A stretch of DNA of 64,000 bases from Luteimonas galliterrae. GTDB taxonomy: Bacteria > Pseudomonadota > Gammaproteobacteria > Xanthomonadales > Xanthomonadaceae. How positions within the stretch are numbered: the first letter of the stretch is position 1; every line of letters begins with the position of its first letter. Under the pieces are notes generated by a model. It was not told where the DNA came from, did not search any database, and worked only from the letters and a program-made list of their open reading frames with translations. Location of the stretch: assembly GCF_023374055.1 (NCBI RefSeq), contig NZ_JAMBEP010000002.1, positions 310,001 through 374,000 on the forward strand, written 5' to 3'. Below, piece by piece: positions 18,574-27,632 of the stretch. The position numbers were made by a program, and so were the translations under genes.

Positions 18574-18777
18574 ATGGACATTCTCTTGAACGGCGACCCG
18601 GTGTCGCTGCCCGACGCCTCCACCACCATCGCCGCCCTGCTTGCCGCCCAGGGCCTGGCCGAACGCCGCGTGGCGGTCGAAATCAACGGCGAGATCGTGC
18701 CGCGCGGGCGGCATGGCGAGCATCGGCTGCAGGCCGGGGACAAAGTCGAGATCGTGCATGCGCTCGGCGGCGGCTAG
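18574..18777 (+). CDS. thiS: Thiamine biosynthesis sulfur-carrier protein ThiS
   Basis: A 67-residue ubiquitin-fold sulfur carrier whose C-terminal Gly-Gly (…ALGGG) is thiocarboxylated to deliver sulfur to the thiazole ring. The N-terminal MDILLNGDPVSLPD, the EINGEIVPR strand and GDKVEIVHALGGG are typical. The start is at ATG 18574; a longer open frame has no family similarity. It precedes thiG, from which it is separated by about 170 nt containing repeats. Confidence 0.95.
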   Translation: MDILLNGDPVSLPDASTTIAALLAAQGLAERRVAVEINGEIVPRGRHGEHRLQAGDKVEIVHALGGG

Positions 18778-18780
18778 CCT

Positions 18781-18893
18781 TTGCAGAGCGGAGCTTGCTC
18801 CGCTGCTTCTGCCCCGATCTGTAGAGCGGCGCTTGCTCCGCAGCATTTTCTCGGGCGGGCCGAAGAGCAGCGGAACAAGCTGCGCTCTACAGA
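18781..18893. repeat. Palindromic repeats (AGAGCGGAGCTTGCTCCGCT family) between thiS and thiG
   Basis: Three related units are visible: 18784-18805, 18821-18844 and an inverted unit at 18868-18893 (GCAGCGGAACAAGCTGCGCT). They separate thiS from thiG. Confidence 0.75.
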
Positions 18894-18951
18894 GCCGAAG
18901 CGGATGCGCGGCCGCATTCGCCGCAGTCGCTCAACCTGCGATAATCCCGCG

Positions 18952-19749
18952 ATGACTCTCCTCACCGCACCCGATGACGCCCTGGTCATCGCCGGCAAGG
19001 CCTACCGCTCGCGCCTGCTCACGGGCACCGGCAAATTCAAGGATCTCGACGAAACCCGCCGCGCCACCGACGCCGCCGGCGCGCAGATCGTCACCGTCGC
19101 TATCCGCCGCACCAACATCGGCCAGAATCCCGGCGAGCCCAACTTGCTCGACGTGTTGCCGCCGGACAAGTACACGATCCTGCCCAATACCGCCGGCTGC
19201 TACACCGCCGAAGACGCCGTGCGCACCTGCCGCTTGGCGCGCGAACTGCTCGATGGCCACAACCTCACCAAGCTGGAAGTGCTCGGCGACCAGAAGACGC
19301 TGTTCCCCGACGTGGTGCAGACGCTGAAAGCGGCGGAACAGCTGGTCGCCGACGGCTTCGAGGTGATGGTCTACACCAGCGACGATCCGATCCTGGCCAA
19401 GCGCCTGGAAGAGATCGGCTGCGTCGCGGTGATGCCGCTGGCCGCGCCGATCGGTTCGGGCCTGGGCATCCAGAACAAATGGAACCTGATCGAGATCGTC
19501 GAAAACGCGAAGGTGCCGATCATCGTCGACGCCGGCGTCGGCACCGCATCGGACGCCGCGATCGCGATGGAACTGGGCTGCGATGGCGTGCTGATGAATA
19601 CCGCGATCGCAGGGGCCAAGGATCCGGTGCTGATGGCGCAGGCGATGAGGCTCGCCGTCGAAGCCGGCCGCGCCGCGTTCCGCGCCGGGCGCATTCCGCG
19701 CAAACGCTACGCCAGCGCTTCGTCGCCGGTCGACGGGCTCATCGGTTAG
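18952..19749 (+). CDS. thiG: Thiazole synthase
   Basis: Forms the thiazole phosphate of thiamine from deoxyxylulose 5-phosphate, dehydroglycine and ThiS thiocarboxylate. The 265-residue barrel has [29 protein letters not shown] and the Schiff-base lysine K107 in [20 protein letters not shown] and [26 protein letters not shown] follow. It overlaps no neighbour; trmB begins 14 nt after its stop. Confidence 0.97.
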   Translation: MTLLTAPDDALVIAGKAYRSRLLTGTGKFKDLDETRRATDAAGAQIVTVAIRRTNIGQNPGEPNLLDVLPPDKYTILPNTAGCYTAEDAVRTCRLARELLDGHNLTKLEVLGDQKTLFPDVVQTLKAAEQLVADGFEVMVYTSDDPILAKRLEEIGCVAVMPLAAPIGSGLGIQNKWNLIEIVENAKVPIIVDAGVGTASDAAIAMELGCDGVLMNTAIAGAKDPVLMAQAMRLAVEAGRAAFRAGRIPRKRYASASSPVDGLIG

Positions 19750-19763
19750 GCCGCGCGACGCCG

Positions 19764-20498
19764 ATGACCGAGCCGCTGCAAAAGAAGCCCTACACCCAGC
19801 AGGAAGGCCGCCGCAGCGTGCGCAGCTTCGTGCTGCGGCAGGGACGCTTCACCCCGGCGCAGCAGCGCGCGTTCGACGAACTGTGGCCGCGTTTCGGGCT
19901 GGACTACCAAGGCCGGCCGCGCGATTTCGACGCGGCGTTCGGCCGCAGCGCACCGCGCGTGCTCGAGATCGGTTTCGGCAACGGCGAGGCGCTGCGCTTC
20001 GCCGCGGCCGGCGACGCGGCGCGCGACTACATCGGCATCGAAGTGCACGCGCCCGGCGTGGGCCGGCTGTTGAACGCATTGGCGCAAGACGGCAGCGAGC
20101 ATGTCCGCGTCTATCATCACGATGCGGTCGAAGTGCTGACCCAGGAGCTAGCGGACGGCTCGCTCGACGAGATCCGCATCTACTTCCCCGACCCCTGGCA
20201 CAAGAAACGCCACCACAAGCGCCGGCTGCTGCAACCCGAGTTCGCCGGCCTGCTGGCGCGCAAGCTCGCGCCCGGCGGCCGCTTGCACCTGGCGACCGAT
20301 TGGCGGGACTATGCCGAACAGATGTGGGACGTACTCGACGCCACCGCCGGCCTGCGCAACCCCGCCGGGCCGCGCGGGCACGTGCCGCGGCCGCCGTGGC
20401 GGCCGCAAACGCATTTCGAATCGCGCGGCCAGCGCCTGGGCCACGAAGTTTTCGACTTGGTCTACGAACGCATCGCTCCCACAACGGACTTGAGATAA
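19764..20498 (+). CDS. trmB: tRNA (guanine-N7-)-methyltransferase
   Basis: Makes m7G46 in tRNA using SAM. The 244-residue product has the [12 protein letters not shown]-terminus, the SAM-binding [15 protein letters not shown] motif, [11 protein letters not shown], and the signature [37 protein letters not shown] closes the protein. ATG 19764 lies 14 nt after thiG, so the two probably share a transcript. Confidence 0.96.
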   Translation: MTEPLQKKPYTQQEGRRSVRSFVLRQGRFTPAQQRAFDELWPRFGLDYQGRPRDFDAAFGRSAPRVLEIGFGNGEALRFAAAGDAARDYIGIEVHAPGVGRLLNALAQDGSEHVRVYHHDAVEVLTQELADGSLDEIRIYFPDPWHKKRHHKRRLLQPEFAGLLARKLAPGGRLHLATDWRDYAEQMWDVLDATAGLRNPAGPRGHVPRPPWRPQTHFESRGQRLGHEVFDLVYERIAPTTDLR

Positions 20499-20508
20499 CC
20501 GCGGACAC

Positions 20509-22356
20509 ATGGACAGCGCGCTGACCCTCACCTCCGACATGAAGCTCGTGCTCGGGCTGGTCGGACTGACGATGGCGCTGTTCCTGTTCGACCGCATCCG
20601 CGCCGACGTGGTCGCGCTGGTGGTGCTGGTGCTGCTGGGCCTGACCGGCCTGGTCGCGCCGGAAGACCTGTTCGGCGGTTTCTCCGGCGGCGCGGTGATC
20701 AGCGTCATTTCCACCATGATCCTCGGCGCGGGCCTGGAACGTACCGGCGCGCTGAACCGGCTGGCCGCGTGGCTGCTGCGGCGCGCGCACGGCGTCGAAC
20801 AACGATTATTGCTGTTGACGACCGCAGTGGCGGGCCTCAACTCGTCGATCATGCAGAACCCGTCGGTGATGGCGCTGTACCTGCCGGTCGCTTCGCGCCT
20901 GAGTTCGCGCACCGGCCTGGCGCTATCGCGGCTGCTGCTGCCGATCGCCGCCGCGATCGTGATGGGCGGCGCGCTGACCATGGTCGGCAACTCGCCGCTC
21001 ATCCTGCTCAACGACCTGCTGATCTCGGCCAACAGCAATCTGCCGTCGGGCGCGGCCACCATCGAGCCGCTGCGCATGTTCGCCCCGCTGCCGATCGGCC
21101 TGGCGTTGCTGGGCGCCTCGCTCTTGTATTTCCGTTATTTCGGCGACAAGGAACTGCGCGACGACGTCGCCGGCGGCGTCACACCGGCGCGCACCGAAAG
21201 CTATTTCGCGCGCGCCTACGGCATCGAAGGCGACGTGTTCGAACTCACCGTCAGCGCCGACAGTCCGCTGGTGGGCATGGCGCTGGGCGAGGCCGAAGCC
21301 CTGCGCGGCGCGCCGCTGCTGCTGGCGCTGAAGACCGGCAACGAATCGCGGCTGGCGCCGCCGGCCGATGCGCGCATCTGGGTCGGCAGCGTGCTCGGCG
21401 CGATGGGCCCGCGCCAGCAGGTCGCCGATTTCGCGCAGAACAACTTCCTGCGCATGAGCACGCGCTTGCGCGAATTCCGCGATCTGTTCAACCCCAGCCG
21501 CGCCGGCATTTCCGAAGCGGTGGTGCCGCCGACTTCGAAGTTCATCGGCAAGAACTCGGCCGAACTGCAATTGCGCAAGCAGTACGGCATCAGCCTGCTG
21601 GCGATCAACCGCGACAAGGAAGTGCTGCGCGACAACGTGCGCCAGGTGCCGCTGCGCGCCGGCGACATGCTGGTGCTGCACAGCATCTGGCAGGACCTGG
21701 GCGAGGCCGCGTCGGCCAAGGACTTCGTGGTCGTCACCGACTATCCGAAAGGCGAGCAGCGGCCGCACAAGTTCAAGATCGCGATGACCATCTTCGCCAT
21801 CACCATGCTGCTGGCGCTGAGCTCGCGCATCCCGGTGTCGATCGCGCTGATGACCGGTGTGGCCGGCATGCTGATCGCAGGCGTGCTGAACATGGACGAG
21901 GCCTACGGCGCGATCAACTGGAAAACCGTATTTTTGATGGCCTGCCTGATCCCGCTCGGCTGGGCGATGGATTCCAGCGGCGCCGCGGCCTGGGTGGCCG
22001 GGCATACGTTGGCGCGCTTGCCGGAAGGTTTGCCGATCTGGGTGCTGGAATTGGCGGTCGCGATATTGACTACGCTGTTCTCGCTGGTGATCAGCCACGT
22101 CGGCGCGACCATCGTGATGGTGCCGATGGCGGTCAACCTGGCGTTGGCGGCGGGCGGCAATCCGGTGGCGTTCGCGCTGATCGTGGCACTGTCGGCGTCC
22201 AACAACTTCATGACCGCATCCAATCCGGTGATGTCGATGATCACCGGGCCGGCGGGTTATACCTCCCGGGATCTGTGGCGCATCGGCGGGCCGTTGTCGC
22301 TGATCTACGTGGTCATCGCGGTGGCTGCGGTGAATGTGATGTTTTGGGGCAAGTGA
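20509..22356 (+). CDS. SLC13-family permease with central RCK_C domains
   Basis: A 615-residue membrane protein of the DASS/ArsB-like superfamily. There are hydrophobic segments at about 11-80, 100-200 and 420-613. Between them (about 220-400) lie two soluble TrkA-C/RCK_C-like units (for example DSPLVGMALGEAEALRG and GDMLVLHS). MQNPSVMALYLPVA and NNFMTASNPVMSMITGP are the paired hairpin-loop motifs of the family. Substrate (sulfate, dicarboxylate or other anion) cannot be told. It starts 11 nt after trmB. Confidence 0.85.
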   Translation: MDSALTLTSDMKLVLGLVGLTMALFLFDRIRADVVALVVLVLLGLTGLVAPEDLFGGFSGGAVISVISTMILGAGLERTGALNRLAAWLLRRAHGVEQRLLLLTTAVAGLNSSIMQNPSVMALYLPVASRLSSRTGLALSRLLLPIAAAIVMGGALTMVGNSPLILLNDLLISANSNLPSGAATIEPLRMFAPLPIGLALLGASLLYFRYFGDKELRDDVAGGVTPARTESYFARAYGIEGDVFELTVSADSPLVGMALGEAEALRGAPLLLALKTGNESRLAPPADARIWVGSVLGAMGPRQQVADFAQNNFLRMSTRLREFRDLFNPSRAGISEAVVPPTSKFIGKNSAELQLRKQYGISLLAINRDKEVLRDNVRQVPLRAGDMLVLHSIWQDLGEAASAKDFVVVTDYPKGEQRPHKFKIAMTIFAITMLLALSSRIPVSIALMTGVAGMLIAGVLNMDEAYGAINWKTVFLMACLIPLGWAMDSSGAAAWVAGHTLARLPEGLPIWVLELAVAILTTLFSLVISHVGATIVMVPMAVNLALAAGGNPVAFALIVALSASNNFMTASNPVMSMITGPAGYTSRDLWRIGGPLSLIYVVIAVAAVNVMFWGK

Positions 22357-22368
22357 GCCGCCGCTTTT

Positions 22369-22445
22369 GCGGGAGCGGCTTTAGCCGCGAGCTTTTTACG
22401 GATCAGATGAGTCTTGCAAAAGCTCGCGGCTAAAGCCGCTCCCAC
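22369..22445. repeat. Palindromic repeat overlapping the Rieske gene 3' end
   Basis: A copy of the GCGGGAGCGGCTTTAGCCGC family. It lies between the convergent SLC13-like and Rieske genes. The last ~16 codons and the stop of the Rieske gene (22396) lie inside it. Confidence 0.9.
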
Positions 22446-22788
22446 AAGAGCCGAGCCAGACATCGCCGTCGACGACAGATACCGGAACCACGCGCAAATG
22501 CGAACCCCGGCACGGCCCGGCCACGCATAATCCTTCGGCCAGCTCGAAGCTCGCGCCGTGCGCCGCGCAAACCAACAGGCCTTCCTTGCTCTTGAGGAAC
22601 TTGCCCGGCGCCCAGTCCAGCCTCCGGCCGGCGTGCGGGCAGACGTTGAGCCATGCGCGCACCCGCTGGCCGTCGCGGTAGAGGATCAGCGACTCGGCAT
22701 CGCCGTCCAGCGCGGCTTCGACTTCGGCGAAGCCGCCGTCGGCGATATCGGCGAGCGCGATCAGCGGCTGCCGGCTGTAACCGCGCAT
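22396..22788 (-). CDS. Rieske [2Fe-2S] ferredoxin-like protein
   Basis: A 130-residue soluble protein. The cluster ligands are in CPHAGRRLDW (about residues 50-53) and CAAHGASFELAEG (about 74-77), the canonical CxH...CxxH pair. It resembles the small NirD/HcaC-like Rieske proteins that pass electrons to oxygenases or reductases, but no partner enzyme lies nearby. AGGAGTT is the SD before ATG 22788. The C-terminal tail GSGFSRELLQDSSDP is encoded by the palindromic repeat rather than by family sequence. The ancestral stop was probably near 22445. Confidence 0.88.
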   Translation of the reverse strand: MRGYSRQPLIALADIADGGFAEVEAALDGDAESLILYRDGQRVRAWLNVCPHAGRRLDWAPGKFLKSKEGLLVCAAHGASFELAEGLCVAGPCRGSHLRVVPVSVVDGDVWLGSCGSGFSRELLQDSSDP

Positions 22789-22878
22789 TAACGAACTCCT
22801 TACAAATGCGTCCTGGGCCTGTCCGATACTTGCCCCCCGGCCCGACCCTGGGCCTGCATTCTGTCACGACCGCCGCCG

Positions 22879-23145
22879 ATGCCCGCATTCCATTTTCACC
22901 GCGATTCGCTGCGCTGGGCTTTCGCTCCGCGCAAACCTCGCCATCCGCTGTTGCGGATCGCGTTCGGCCTGGTCGGCCTGGCCTTGCTGGTGGTGTTGCT
23001 GGTGCTGGGCCTGTTCGTCGGTGCGGCGATGGTCGCCGCCGGCCTGCTGCTGAAGTTCTGGCGCCAACGCGGCAAGCCCATTGCGGCCGAGAAGAACGTG
23101 GTCGAGGGCGAATACCGCGTCGTCGGCAAACCGCTGCTGCGCTGA
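22879..23145 (+). CDS. Small single-span membrane protein of unknown function
   Basis: 88 residues. A basic N-terminus (residues 1-22) is followed by one long hydrophobic segment (about 25-55) and a soluble tail ending VVEGEYRVVGKPLLR. I do not recognise the family. It precedes the FAH-family gene by 8 nt and probably shares its transcript. Confidence 0.65.
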   Translation: MPAFHFHRDSLRWAFAPRKPRHPLLRIAFGLVGLALLVVLLVLGLFVGAAMVAAGLLLKFWRQRGKPIAAEKNVVEGEYRVVGKPLLR

Positions 23146-23153
23146 TCCTTGCG

Positions 23154-23894
23154 ATGACCGATCCCGCGACGACCGACGCGATCCCCGCGCCGACGCCATC
23201 GCGCATACCCGTGCGTGGCGGCGGCATGTTTCCCGTGCGCCGCATCTACTGCGTCGGCCGCAATTTCGCCGACCACGCCAAAGAGATGGGCGCGGCCGCG
23301 CCGGCGTCGAAAGCCGAACGCGGACAGCCGGTGTTCTTCCTCAAGCCCGCCGACGCCATCGTCACCGACGGCGTGGTGCCCTATCCGCACGGTACGCACG
23401 ACCTGCATCACGAAATCGAATTGGTGGTCGCGCTGGGCCGCGACGCCCCCGCCGGCGTGCTCGATCCGCACAACGCCGAGAAGCTGGTCTACGGCTATGG
23501 CGTCGGCCTGGACCTGACCCGCCGCGACCTGCAGGCCGCGGCCAAGGCCAAAGGCTTGCCCTGGGACACCGGCAAGGCCTTCGACCACTCCGCGCCGGTC
23601 AGCGAACTGGTGCCGGCCGCAGCCGTGGGCGATCTCGACACGCTCACGCTGACGCTGCTGGTGAGCGGCGAGCCCCGCCAGCGCGGCGCGCTGTCGGACC
23701 TGATCTGGAACGTCGGCGACATCCTCCACGAATTGTCCAAGCTCTACGCGTTGCGCGCGGGCGACCTGATCTTCATGGGCACGCCCGCCGGCGTCGGGCC
23801 GCTGCAGGTCGGCGATGCGTTCGTCGCCCGTCTGGACGGCATCGCCGAGCTGCGCGGCGAGATCGTGATGCCCACCGGCACTGGTGTAGGCTAA
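23154..23894 (+). CDS. Fumarylacetoacetate hydrolase family protein
   Basis: A 246-residue cytoplasmic enzyme of the FAH superfamily. It has RIYCVGRNFADHAKEMG, the metal-site sequence HHEIELVVALG (E-x-E), GYGVGLDLTRRDLQ, and a C-terminal MGTPAGVGPLQVGD. Members act as acylpyruvate hydrolases, oxaloacetate decarboxylases or related C-C hydrolases in aromatic degradation. The exact substrate is not evident and no catabolic cluster surrounds it. The start is ATG 23154. Confidence 0.88.
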   Translation: MTDPATTDAIPAPTPSRIPVRGGGMFPVRRIYCVGRNFADHAKEMGAAAPASKAERGQPVFFLKPADAIVTDGVVPYPHGTHDLHHEIELVVALGRDAPAGVLDPHNAEKLVYGYGVGLDLTRRDLQAAAKAKGLPWDTGKAFDHSAPVSELVPAAAVGDLDTLTLTLLVSGEPRQRGALSDLIWNVGDILHELSKLYALRAGDLIFMGTPAGVGPLQVGDAFVARLDGIAELRGEIVMPTGTGVG

Positions 23895-23936
23895 AACCCG
23901 CCGCGATCGGCGGCGCCAGCGGAAAGGAGACACGCG

Positions 23937-24341
23937 ATGGGCATGATCGGTGAATTCAAGGAATTCGCGATGCGCGGCAATGTCGTCGACTTGGCCGTCG
24001 GCGTCGTGATCGGCGCGGCCTTCGGCAAGATCGTCACCGCGCTGGTGGACAAAGTGATCATGCCGCCGATCGGCCTGCTGGTCGGCGGCGTCGACTTCTC
24101 GAAATGGGCGATCACGCTGAAGGAAGCCGGCGTGGATGCGGCCGGCAAGGAGATCCCGGCGGTGGTGCTCGGCATCGGCGAGTTCCTGAATACCGTCATC
24201 CAGTTCGTCATCGTCGCGTTTGCGATCTTCATGGTGGTCAAGGCGATCAACCGCATGAACCGCAAGCCGCCCGAGGCGCCCGCCGCGCCGCCGGAAGAGG
24301 TGCTGCTGCTGCGCGAGATCCGCGACAACCTCAAGCGCTGA
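23937..24341 (+). CDS. mscL: Large-conductance mechanosensitive channel
   Basis: A 134-residue homopentameric inner-membrane channel that opens under hypo-osmotic shock. The N-terminal helix [26 protein letters not shown] is diagnostic, with [15 protein letters not shown] after TM1. TM2 is about residues 80-103, and the cytoplasmic helix ends [12 protein letters not shown]. An AAAGGAG SD precedes ATG 23937. Confidence 0.97.
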   Translation: MGMIGEFKEFAMRGNVVDLAVGVVIGAAFGKIVTALVDKVIMPPIGLLVGGVDFSKWAITLKEAGVDAAGKEIPAVVLGIGEFLNTVIQFVIVAFAIFMVVKAINRMNRKPPEAPAAPPEEVLLLREIRDNLKR

Positions 24342-24364
24342 TTCGCTTCGCGTCCCCAGGTTTC

Positions 24365-24464
24365 GTAGGAGCCGCTTCCGCTTTTGTAGGAGCGGCTTTA
24401 GCCGCGAGCTTTTTCCAGCACATGAAGCGTGCGAGGAAGAGCTCGAGGCTAAAGCCGCTCCTAC
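24365..24464. repeat. Palindromic repeat plus truncated extra left end
   Basis: A full unit (GTAGGAGCGGCTTTAGCCGC…, 24386-24464) is preceded by a truncated copy of its left end at 24365-24377 (GTAGGAGCCGCTT). This is a smaller version of the tandem end duplication seen at 45121. Confidence 0.85.
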
Positions 24465-24551
24465 GAAAAGCAGCAGCCATGACGAGTGGCACAAAGACGC
24501 CGAGCCGCGGGCTGCTAAGCTCGGGGTTTCGCCATGTCCGGGGGGACTGCA

Positions 24552-25958
24552 ATGCGCTTTTCGCTGTCGATCGCCGCGTTGACGCTTGCCATCGCCGCCA
24601 CTCCCGCCGTCGCTCAGAAGGCGACCACGATCCCCGAATCCGCAGTCGCCAACGCCGCGACGCTGCGCGAAAAAGCTTTGGCCAGCGATCTCGGCTGGAA
24701 GATCACCGAATCGCTGACCACCGAAGTCGGCCCGCGCCTGGCCGGCAGCGAAGCCGATGCGCGCGCCGTCGCCTGGGCGGTGGCCAAGTTCAAGCAGCTG
24801 GGCTACGACAAGGTCTGGACCGAGCCGGTCACGTTCCCCAAATGGGTACGCCGCAGCGAACACGGCGAAGTAGTCGGCGCGCATGCGCAGAAACTCTATC
24901 TCACCGCGCTAGGCGGCAGCCCCGGCGGCACGGTCGAGGCCGAAGTCGTGCGTTTCCCGGATCTGGCGGCATTGCAGGCCGCGCCGGACGGTTCGCTGGC
25001 CGGCAAGATCGCTTTCGTCGACTACCAGATGAAAAAAATGCGCGACGGCAGCGACTACCGCAACGGCGGCGGCATCCGCGGCCGCGGCCCGTCGGCGGCG
25101 GTGCGCAAGGGCGCAGTCGCCTTCCTGATGCGCTCGGCCGGCACCGACAACCATCGCGTGCCGCATACCGGCGCCACGCGTTTCGAAGATGGCCTGAAGC
25201 CGATTCCTGCCGCGGCGCTGTCGATTCCCGATGCCGACCAGTTGGCGCGGCTGGTCGCGCTCGGCCCGACCAAAGTGCGCGTCGCGCTGGATTGCGGTTT
25301 CGACGGCGAATACACCTCGCAGAACGTGATCGGCGAAATCCGCGGCAGCGGCAAGCCCGACGAGGTCGTGCTGATCGGCGGCCATCTCGATTCCTGGGAC
25401 CACGGCACCGGCGCCATCGACGACGGCGCGGGGATCGGCCTGAGCATGGCCGCCGCCGTGCTGGTCAAGCCGCTCAAGCCCAAGCGCACGATCCGCGTGG
25501 TCGCGTTCTCCAACGAAGAACAAGGCCTGTACGGCGGCCGCGCCTATGCCGAGAAATACTTCAAGGACGTGAGCAAGCACCACATCGCGGCGGAAAGCGA
25601 TTTCGGCGCCGGCCGCATCTACGCCTTCAGCAGCAGCGCGCCCGATTACGCCAAGCCCGCGGTCGAGCAGATCGCCAAGGCGCTGGCGCCGCTGGGCATC
25701 GAATACGCGCCCGGCACGGGCGGCCCGGAATCCGACATCGGCGCGCTGGCCGCGCGCGGCATGGCCTGGGGCTACCTAGGACACGACGGCACCGACTATT
25801 TCGACCTGCACCACAACGCCGACGACACGCTCGACAAGATCGACCCGAAGGCGCTGGCGCAGAACGTGGCCGCGTACGCCGTGTTCACCTATCTGACGGC
25901 GCAGTCGGACGGCGATTTCGGCAGTGCGCCCAAGGCTGCAGAGCCGCGCGAAAGATAA
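24552..25958 (+). CDS. M28-family metallopeptidase, secreted
   Basis: A 468-residue exported aminopeptidase/carboxypeptidase-like zinc enzyme. A signal peptide (1-20, ending AVA) is followed by a protease-associated-like insertion (about 95-240). The co-catalytic zinc site reads GGHLDSWDHGTGAIDDGAG (His and Asp ligands), SNEEQGLYGG (catalytic Glu), ESDFGAG and DYFDLHHNADDTLD (His ligand). ATG 24552 starts the signal peptide and has a GGGGGA SD. The frame extends upstream to 24534 without support. Confidence 0.9.
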   Translation: MRFSLSIAALTLAIAATPAVAQKATTIPESAVANAATLREKALASDLGWKITESLTTEVGPRLAGSEADARAVAWAVAKFKQLGYDKVWTEPVTFPKWVRRSEHGEVVGAHAQKLYLTALGGSPGGTVEAEVVRFPDLAALQAAPDGSLAGKIAFVDYQMKKMRDGSDYRNGGGIRGRGPSAAVRKGAVAFLMRSAGTDNHRVPHTGATRFEDGLKPIPAAALSIPDADQLARLVALGPTKVRVALDCGFDGEYTSQNVIGEIRGSGKPDEVVLIGGHLDSWDHGTGAIDDGAGIGLSMAAAVLVKPLKPKRTIRVVAFSNEEQGLYGGRAYAEKYFKDVSKHHIAAESDFGAGRIYAFSSSAPDYAKPAVEQIAKALAPLGIEYAPGTGGPESDIGALAARGMAWGYLGHDGTDYFDLHHNADDTLDKIDPKALAQNVAAYAVFTYLTAQSDGDFGSAPKAAEPRER

Positions 25959-25980
25959 GGCTTCGTAGCGCGACGCGACG

Positions 25981-26808
25981 TCAACGCCGCGCGCGCAACA
26001 CCCACTGCCCTTGCGGCAGGCCGCGTGCCGGGTCGTGCACGCGGCACGCGTCCGCGTCCGAAAATCCTGCCGCACGCAGCCTTTCGATCAGGCCCCACCC
26101 GAAATGGTGGAAACACAGCACGCCGCCGCTGAGCGGATCGCCGTGGAATTCGGGCTCGCCGACGTGGTCGATGCCGCCGTCGTCGCGCAGGCGCGCGATC
26201 ACGCGGCTGTCGCGATGGCGCTCGTGGAAGGGCACCGTCAGCACGAGTATCGCGCCGGGGCGCAGGACGCGCGCGAACTCGCGCAACGCTTTGTCGTAAT
26301 CCGGTACGTGCTCCAGCACATCCAGGCTGACGACGGCATCCAGGGACGCATCCGCGAAGCTCAGCGCGGTGATGTCCTGCCGATGGACCCATCCCGGCGC
26401 GCCCTGCCTGAGCAGCCACAGCGACAGGCGCAGGCGCTTTTCCAGCCCGGATACGAACTCGCTGCCGCGCGAACGGGGAAACCGGCCTCGGAGCGCGATG
26501 AAGAACGGGCTGGCCTGTTCGGTCGCATAGACGCGCGCCGACCGGGCCTCGGCCACGGCCGCACGCAGCGCCATGCCAGCCGCGCGCTGGCGCGAATTGC
26601 AGGCGCAGTGCAGGCAATGCAGCCGTTCGCGCAGATCGGCGCCGGCCGCAGCGTTCCGAAAGCCGAGACGGGAACCGCACAAGCCGCATTCGCCGGCGAC
26701 GACCTCCGCGACATCGGGCAGGGTCGCGGCTTCGCCACTGACGATCCGTTCGGCGTCTTGCTGCCACGCGTCCAGCGTGCGCCATGCCGGCCACGCGTCT
26801 GCGTTCAT
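25981..26808 (-). CDS. SAM-dependent methyltransferase with N-terminal Cys4 motif
   Basis: A 275-residue protein. Residues 41-44 (CGLC) and 65-68 (CLHC) look like a zinc ribbon. The methyltransferase part has QDITALSFADASLDAVVSLDVLEHVPDY, EFARVLRPGAILVLTVPF and a C-terminal HHFGWGLIERLRAAGF. The usual glycine-rich motif I is not visible; SEFVSGLE stands where related proteins have SEYL. The substrate is unknown. Its ATG overlaps the stop of the TrmH-type gene by 4 nt, the last of three coupled genes. Confidence 0.8.
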   Translation of the reverse strand: MNADAWPAWRTLDAWQQDAERIVSGEAATLPDVAEVVAGECGLCGSRLGFRNAAAGADLRERLHCLHCACNSRQRAAGMALRAAVAEARSARVYATEQASPFFIALRGRFPRSRGSEFVSGLEKRLRLSLWLLRQGAPGWVHRQDITALSFADASLDAVVSLDVLEHVPDYDKALREFARVLRPGAILVLTVPFHERHRDSRVIARLRDDGGIDHVGEPEFHGDPLSGGVLCFHHFGWGLIERLRAAGFSDADACRVHDPARGLPQGQWVLRARR

Positions 26809-27632
26809 CCGCCTTGCGCCCACTGCGCCAGCAATACGGCCGTGGCCGAAGCCACGTTCAGGCTTTCGACTGCGCCGCTGCCCGGAATCGACAAGCGTAG
26901 GTCGCACGCCGCGGCCAGTTCGCGATCCATGCCCTCGCCTTCTGCGCCCAGCACGTACACCAGGCGTTCCGGCAGCTCCGCCGCGAAAAGGTCGCCGCCA
27001 CCGCCCACTACCGTTGCGGCGAGCGCGAAACCGGCGTCGCGCAATTGAGCGATGCCAGTTGCCGCTTCGGGCAGACGCACGAACGGCACCGCTTCGGCGC
27101 CGCCTTCGGCGACGCGCGCCGCAGCGCCGGACAACGCCAGCGTCGAATGCGCCGGCAACAGGATCGCCGCCGCGCCGAAATGCGCGGATGCGCGCAGGAT
27201 CGCGCCCAGATTGTGCGGATTGCCCACCCCATCGAGCCACAGCGCGCACTGCCTGCCTGCCGGCAGGCCCTGCAACCATGCGGACAGCGGCAGCGGCTCT
27301 TCGCGCAACACATCGGCCACGACGCCTTCATGATGCGAACTGGCGGCGAGCTTTTGCAGGTCGCCCTCGTCGACCACCCGATAGCCGATGCGGTGCGCGA
27401 CGCACCACTTCAACAAGGGTTGCAGCTGCGGAATGCGCGTCTCGGCCAGATACACCTTGCGGATCGCTTCCGGCCGCCGCGCGAACGCCGCGCGAACCGC
27501 GTTCAGGCCGTACATGCGCAACTCCGCTTTGGCCCCGGCATGCCTGGCCGGTGCGGACGCCGGTTCGCGGTCGCCGCGCTCGGGCCTGTGGCGCGCGCCG
27601 CGCTTGTCCCAAGGTGAAGGAGGCTTAGGCAT
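26805..27632 (-). CDS. TrmH/SpoU-family RNA 2'-O-methyltransferase
   Basis: A 275-residue protein. A basic N-terminal stretch (1-40) is followed by an L30e-like RNA-binding domain (GLNAVRAAFARRPEAIRKVYLAE, HHEGVVADV). The knotted SPOUT domain comes next, with motif 1 LDGVGNPHNLGAILRASAHFGA, motif 2 VYVLGAEGEGMDRELAAACDLRLSIP and motif 3 VESLNVASATAVLL. It likely methylates rRNA or tRNA; a YfiF-like role is possible. The start at 27632 overlaps the GNAT gene by 8 nt. Confidence 0.9.
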   Translation of the reverse strand: MPKPPSPWDKRGARHRPERGDREPASAPARHAGAKAELRMYGLNAVRAAFARRPEAIRKVYLAETRIPQLQPLLKWCVAHRIGYRVVDEGDLQKLAASSHHEGVVADVLREEPLPLSAWLQGLPAGRQCALWLDGVGNPHNLGAILRASAHFGAAAILLPAHSTLALSGAAARVAEGGAEAVPFVRLPEAATGIAQLRDAGFALAATVVGGGGDLFAAELPERLVYVLGAEGEGMDRELAAACDLRLSIPGSGAVESLNVASATAVLLAQWAQGG

